Assembly: GCA_964357385.1 (NCBI GenBank)
Contig: CAYHKW010000025.1
Coordinates: forward strand, 1-14,385
Source of the DNA: JAHFJA01 sp964357385
GTDB taxonomy: Bacteria > Patescibacteriota > Patescibacteriia > JACQRZ01
Length of the DNA stretch: 14,385 bases
Reading direction: 5' to 3'
The translations under genes and the position numbers were made by a program. Under the pieces are notes generated by a model. That model was not told where the DNA came from. It worked only from the letters and a program-made list of their open reading frames with translations, and ran no database searches. Within the stretch, counting starts at the first letter, position 1, and every line of letters begins with the position of its first letter. Positions 13,105 through 14,385 of this stretch are shown here, piece by piece.

Positions 13105-14385
13105 TTATTTTATTGTGTAATTCACACGCGACATGCCATTTTTTTCAACACTAGGTTTTTTCGCGACCCTACCCAGAGTTACATTTGACACGCCAGAGGT
13201 TTCGATTTGGGCGTCATTAACATGAGCATCAATATTTACGGTAGATTGACCAGAAACTTCCATCTCTAAAAATGGAACCGCACCGCCCTTAATTGATATG
13301 TGAGATTGGCCAGAGAGTTCAAGTTCAACATTTCCAACTACTGTGTCTACTTTTACAGCCGACTGACCCGTAAGATTTGCATTAAACTTTGCTGTTTTTC
13401 CAATATTTACCTCTGAGAAACCGTTGGTAACAATATCAACATCACCCTCTATGTCACCGATATCCGCTTTATCATTTCCATTCGTTTTTAGTTTGATTGT
13501 CGTGCCTTTCGGTATCTCCAATGCTATCTTTGACGAGTGTTGGGTTGCGTTTCCAACAGAGATATTCATACCACCGCTACTCATACTCATGTTGCAGTTG
13601 TTTATCTGGATGTTGTTACCTATCGCCACTCCCTGAACCGAACTATTAAATATATTGAGGTTAGATGATTGAGATGAGGAAATTTTTGCGGGCACCCTCT
13701 CTGCTTTTACTGAAAAGGTGTTGCCTTGCATTTCATACTCACACCCACTTGATGAAATAACTCGAATGTAGTTATCACGAGACAGTCGAATACTAGCGTC
13801 ATTAATTCCCGCAATGGAAACCAAAGGAGCTTGGAATCTTTGGTCATGGACAGACTCGGTCGCTTTATGTGGTGGCGTTGTCTTTTGTGTATTAATAGTG
13901 CTATGTGATGGTGCTGCGGGTTTTTGTTTCTTTGTATTTTCTTTGTATCGTATGTCTTCAAGAAGTATATCAAAGACACTTTCACGATTGGTTATGGGAG
14001 AAAATGATTTTTGGGTACTGCGTATAAGAGTATTCACTTTTCCAATGAGTTGCTCAACAACATCCCTATTACTCATATCTTTGCCTGTAACGGTCTCGAT
14101 CTTTTTTCCTAGGTGAATAGCAATACCTTCCTCTAATTCAATGACGCTTATGCCATCATAATCATTTTCAACTTCGTTTAATCTCTCGTAGAGAGATAAG
14201 ATGTTTTTGATCAGAGAATTAGCAGCTATATAGAGATTCATCTCGATATTGGGTGCTAATAGTCTTGTTCTCAGGAGACCACAGTCTTCTTTTTGAAATG
14301 TTCGCACTATCTTTTTTGTATTGACGGATAAGTCATTTATATAAGAAAGTTGATAGAACATTTCAATAATTGATGAGTCGCTTGT
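13105..14385 (-). CDS. Helical N terminus plus GIN/DUF2807-like beta-solenoid repeats; 5' end probably outside the window
   Basis: At least 418 residues from the ATG at 14361, but the frame stays open to the window edge (reading TSDSSIIE before that Met) and no SD precedes this ATG, so the true start may lie beyond 14385. The first 145 residues (counted from ATG 14361) are helical and soluble. A Lys/Thr/Pro/His linker (about 143-175) follows, then a Ser/Asn-rich beta region. Residues 313-418 contain five full and one partial repeat of about 19 residues, each opening G-x-S-x-V-x-I (NGFSEVNI, GQSAVKV, GQSHISI, GQSTVNI, GVSNVTL, GMSRVNY). This is the signature of the DUF2807 GIN (adhesin-head) beta-helix. 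Those domains are usually exported; here no signal peptide or membrane helix is visible in the part seen, suggesting a cytoplasmic scaffold or a regulator coupled to an unseen N terminus. Function unknown. Confidence 0.75.
   Translation of the reverse strand, partial: TSDSSIIEMFYQLSYINDLSVNTKKIVRTFQKEDCGLLRTRLLAPNIEMNLYIAANSLIKNILSLYERLNEVENDYDGISVIELEEGIAIHLGKKIETVTGKDMSNRDVVEQLIGKVNTLIRSTQKSFSPITNRESVFDILLEDIRYKENTKKQKPAAPSHSTINTQKTTPPHKATESVHDQRFQAPLVSIAGINDASIRLSRDNYIRVISSSGCEYEMQGNTFSVKAERVPAKISSSQSSNLNIFNSSVQGVAIGNNIQINNCNMSMSSGGMNISVGNATQHSSKIALEIPKGTTIKLKTNGNDKADIGDIEGDVDIVTNGFSEVNIGKTAKFNANLTGQSAVKVDTVVGNVELELSGQSHISIKGGAVPFLEMEVSGQSTVNIDAHVNDAQIETSGVSNVTLGRVAKKPSVEKNGMSRVNYTIK

Noticed and set aside
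1..14385. CRISPR arrays, insertion sequences, prophage genes or an origin with DnaA boxes
   Set aside because: No spaced repeat array, transposase, integrase or DnaA-box cluster was seen; the only long repeat is the terminator pair at 11480 and 12046.

Overview
The window looks like chromosome of an ultra-small uncultivated bacterium of the Candidate Phyla Radiation (Patescibacteria). This is an inference from gene content and style. The genes include ribosomal protein S6 with a long acidic tail, a solitary PilT-type ATPase, a SpoIID-domain protein carrying NBR1-like Ig domains, a VirB2-like two-helix membrane module, a membrane-anchored FKBP, and an RNase Y - YmdB - HU run. Many starts lack a Shine-Dalgarno (SD) sequence. 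The genetic code appears standard (code 11): one gene ends in tandem TGA codons and the other visible stops are TAA or TAG, so the UGA=Gly code of Gracilibacteria/SR1 is unlikely. No marker here allows a finer placement.

Layout. 1-494 (minus): 5' part of rpsF, cut by the window edge. 614-2056 (minus): MOP-superfamily polysaccharide/lipid flippase. 2259-4358 (plus): anchored SpoIID-like wall protein behind a strong promoter. 4425-5492 (plus): PilT-like motor ATPase. 5547-5744: tRNA-Arg(UCG) and tRNA-Lys(CUU), then a terminator. 5853-6437 (plus): RBBP9/YdeN-like hydrolase. 6493-6750 (minus): small two-helix membrane protein with its own promoter, SD and terminator. 6837-7859 (plus): VirB2-like module joined to a Cys-rich 3D domain, apparently leaderless. 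7938-8465 (plus): FKBP prolyl isomerase. 8495-8520: terminator shared with the convergent run HU (8537-8833), ymdB (8863-9657) and rny (9661-11184), all minus.

11185-11543 is non-coding. 11544 to the right edge is a block of three minus-strand genes I cannot assign to a pathway: a 137-aa helical protein, a 263-aa TPR-like protein, and a protein with a ladder of about 19-residue G-x-S-x-V-x-I repeats (GIN/DUF2807-like) and no visible export signal. The first two have classical SDs and good individual promoters. The small gene lies between two copies of a 42-44 bp terminator-containing repeat. This block is the best candidate for an accessory, poorly described system.

Functionally, much of the left and middle concerns the cell surface: flippase, wall remodelling (SpoIID, 3D domain), pilus motor, extracytoplasmic folding. 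The rny-ymdB-hup run is RNA turnover and nucleoid housekeeping. Promoter, terminator and domain calls were made by eye without database searches.
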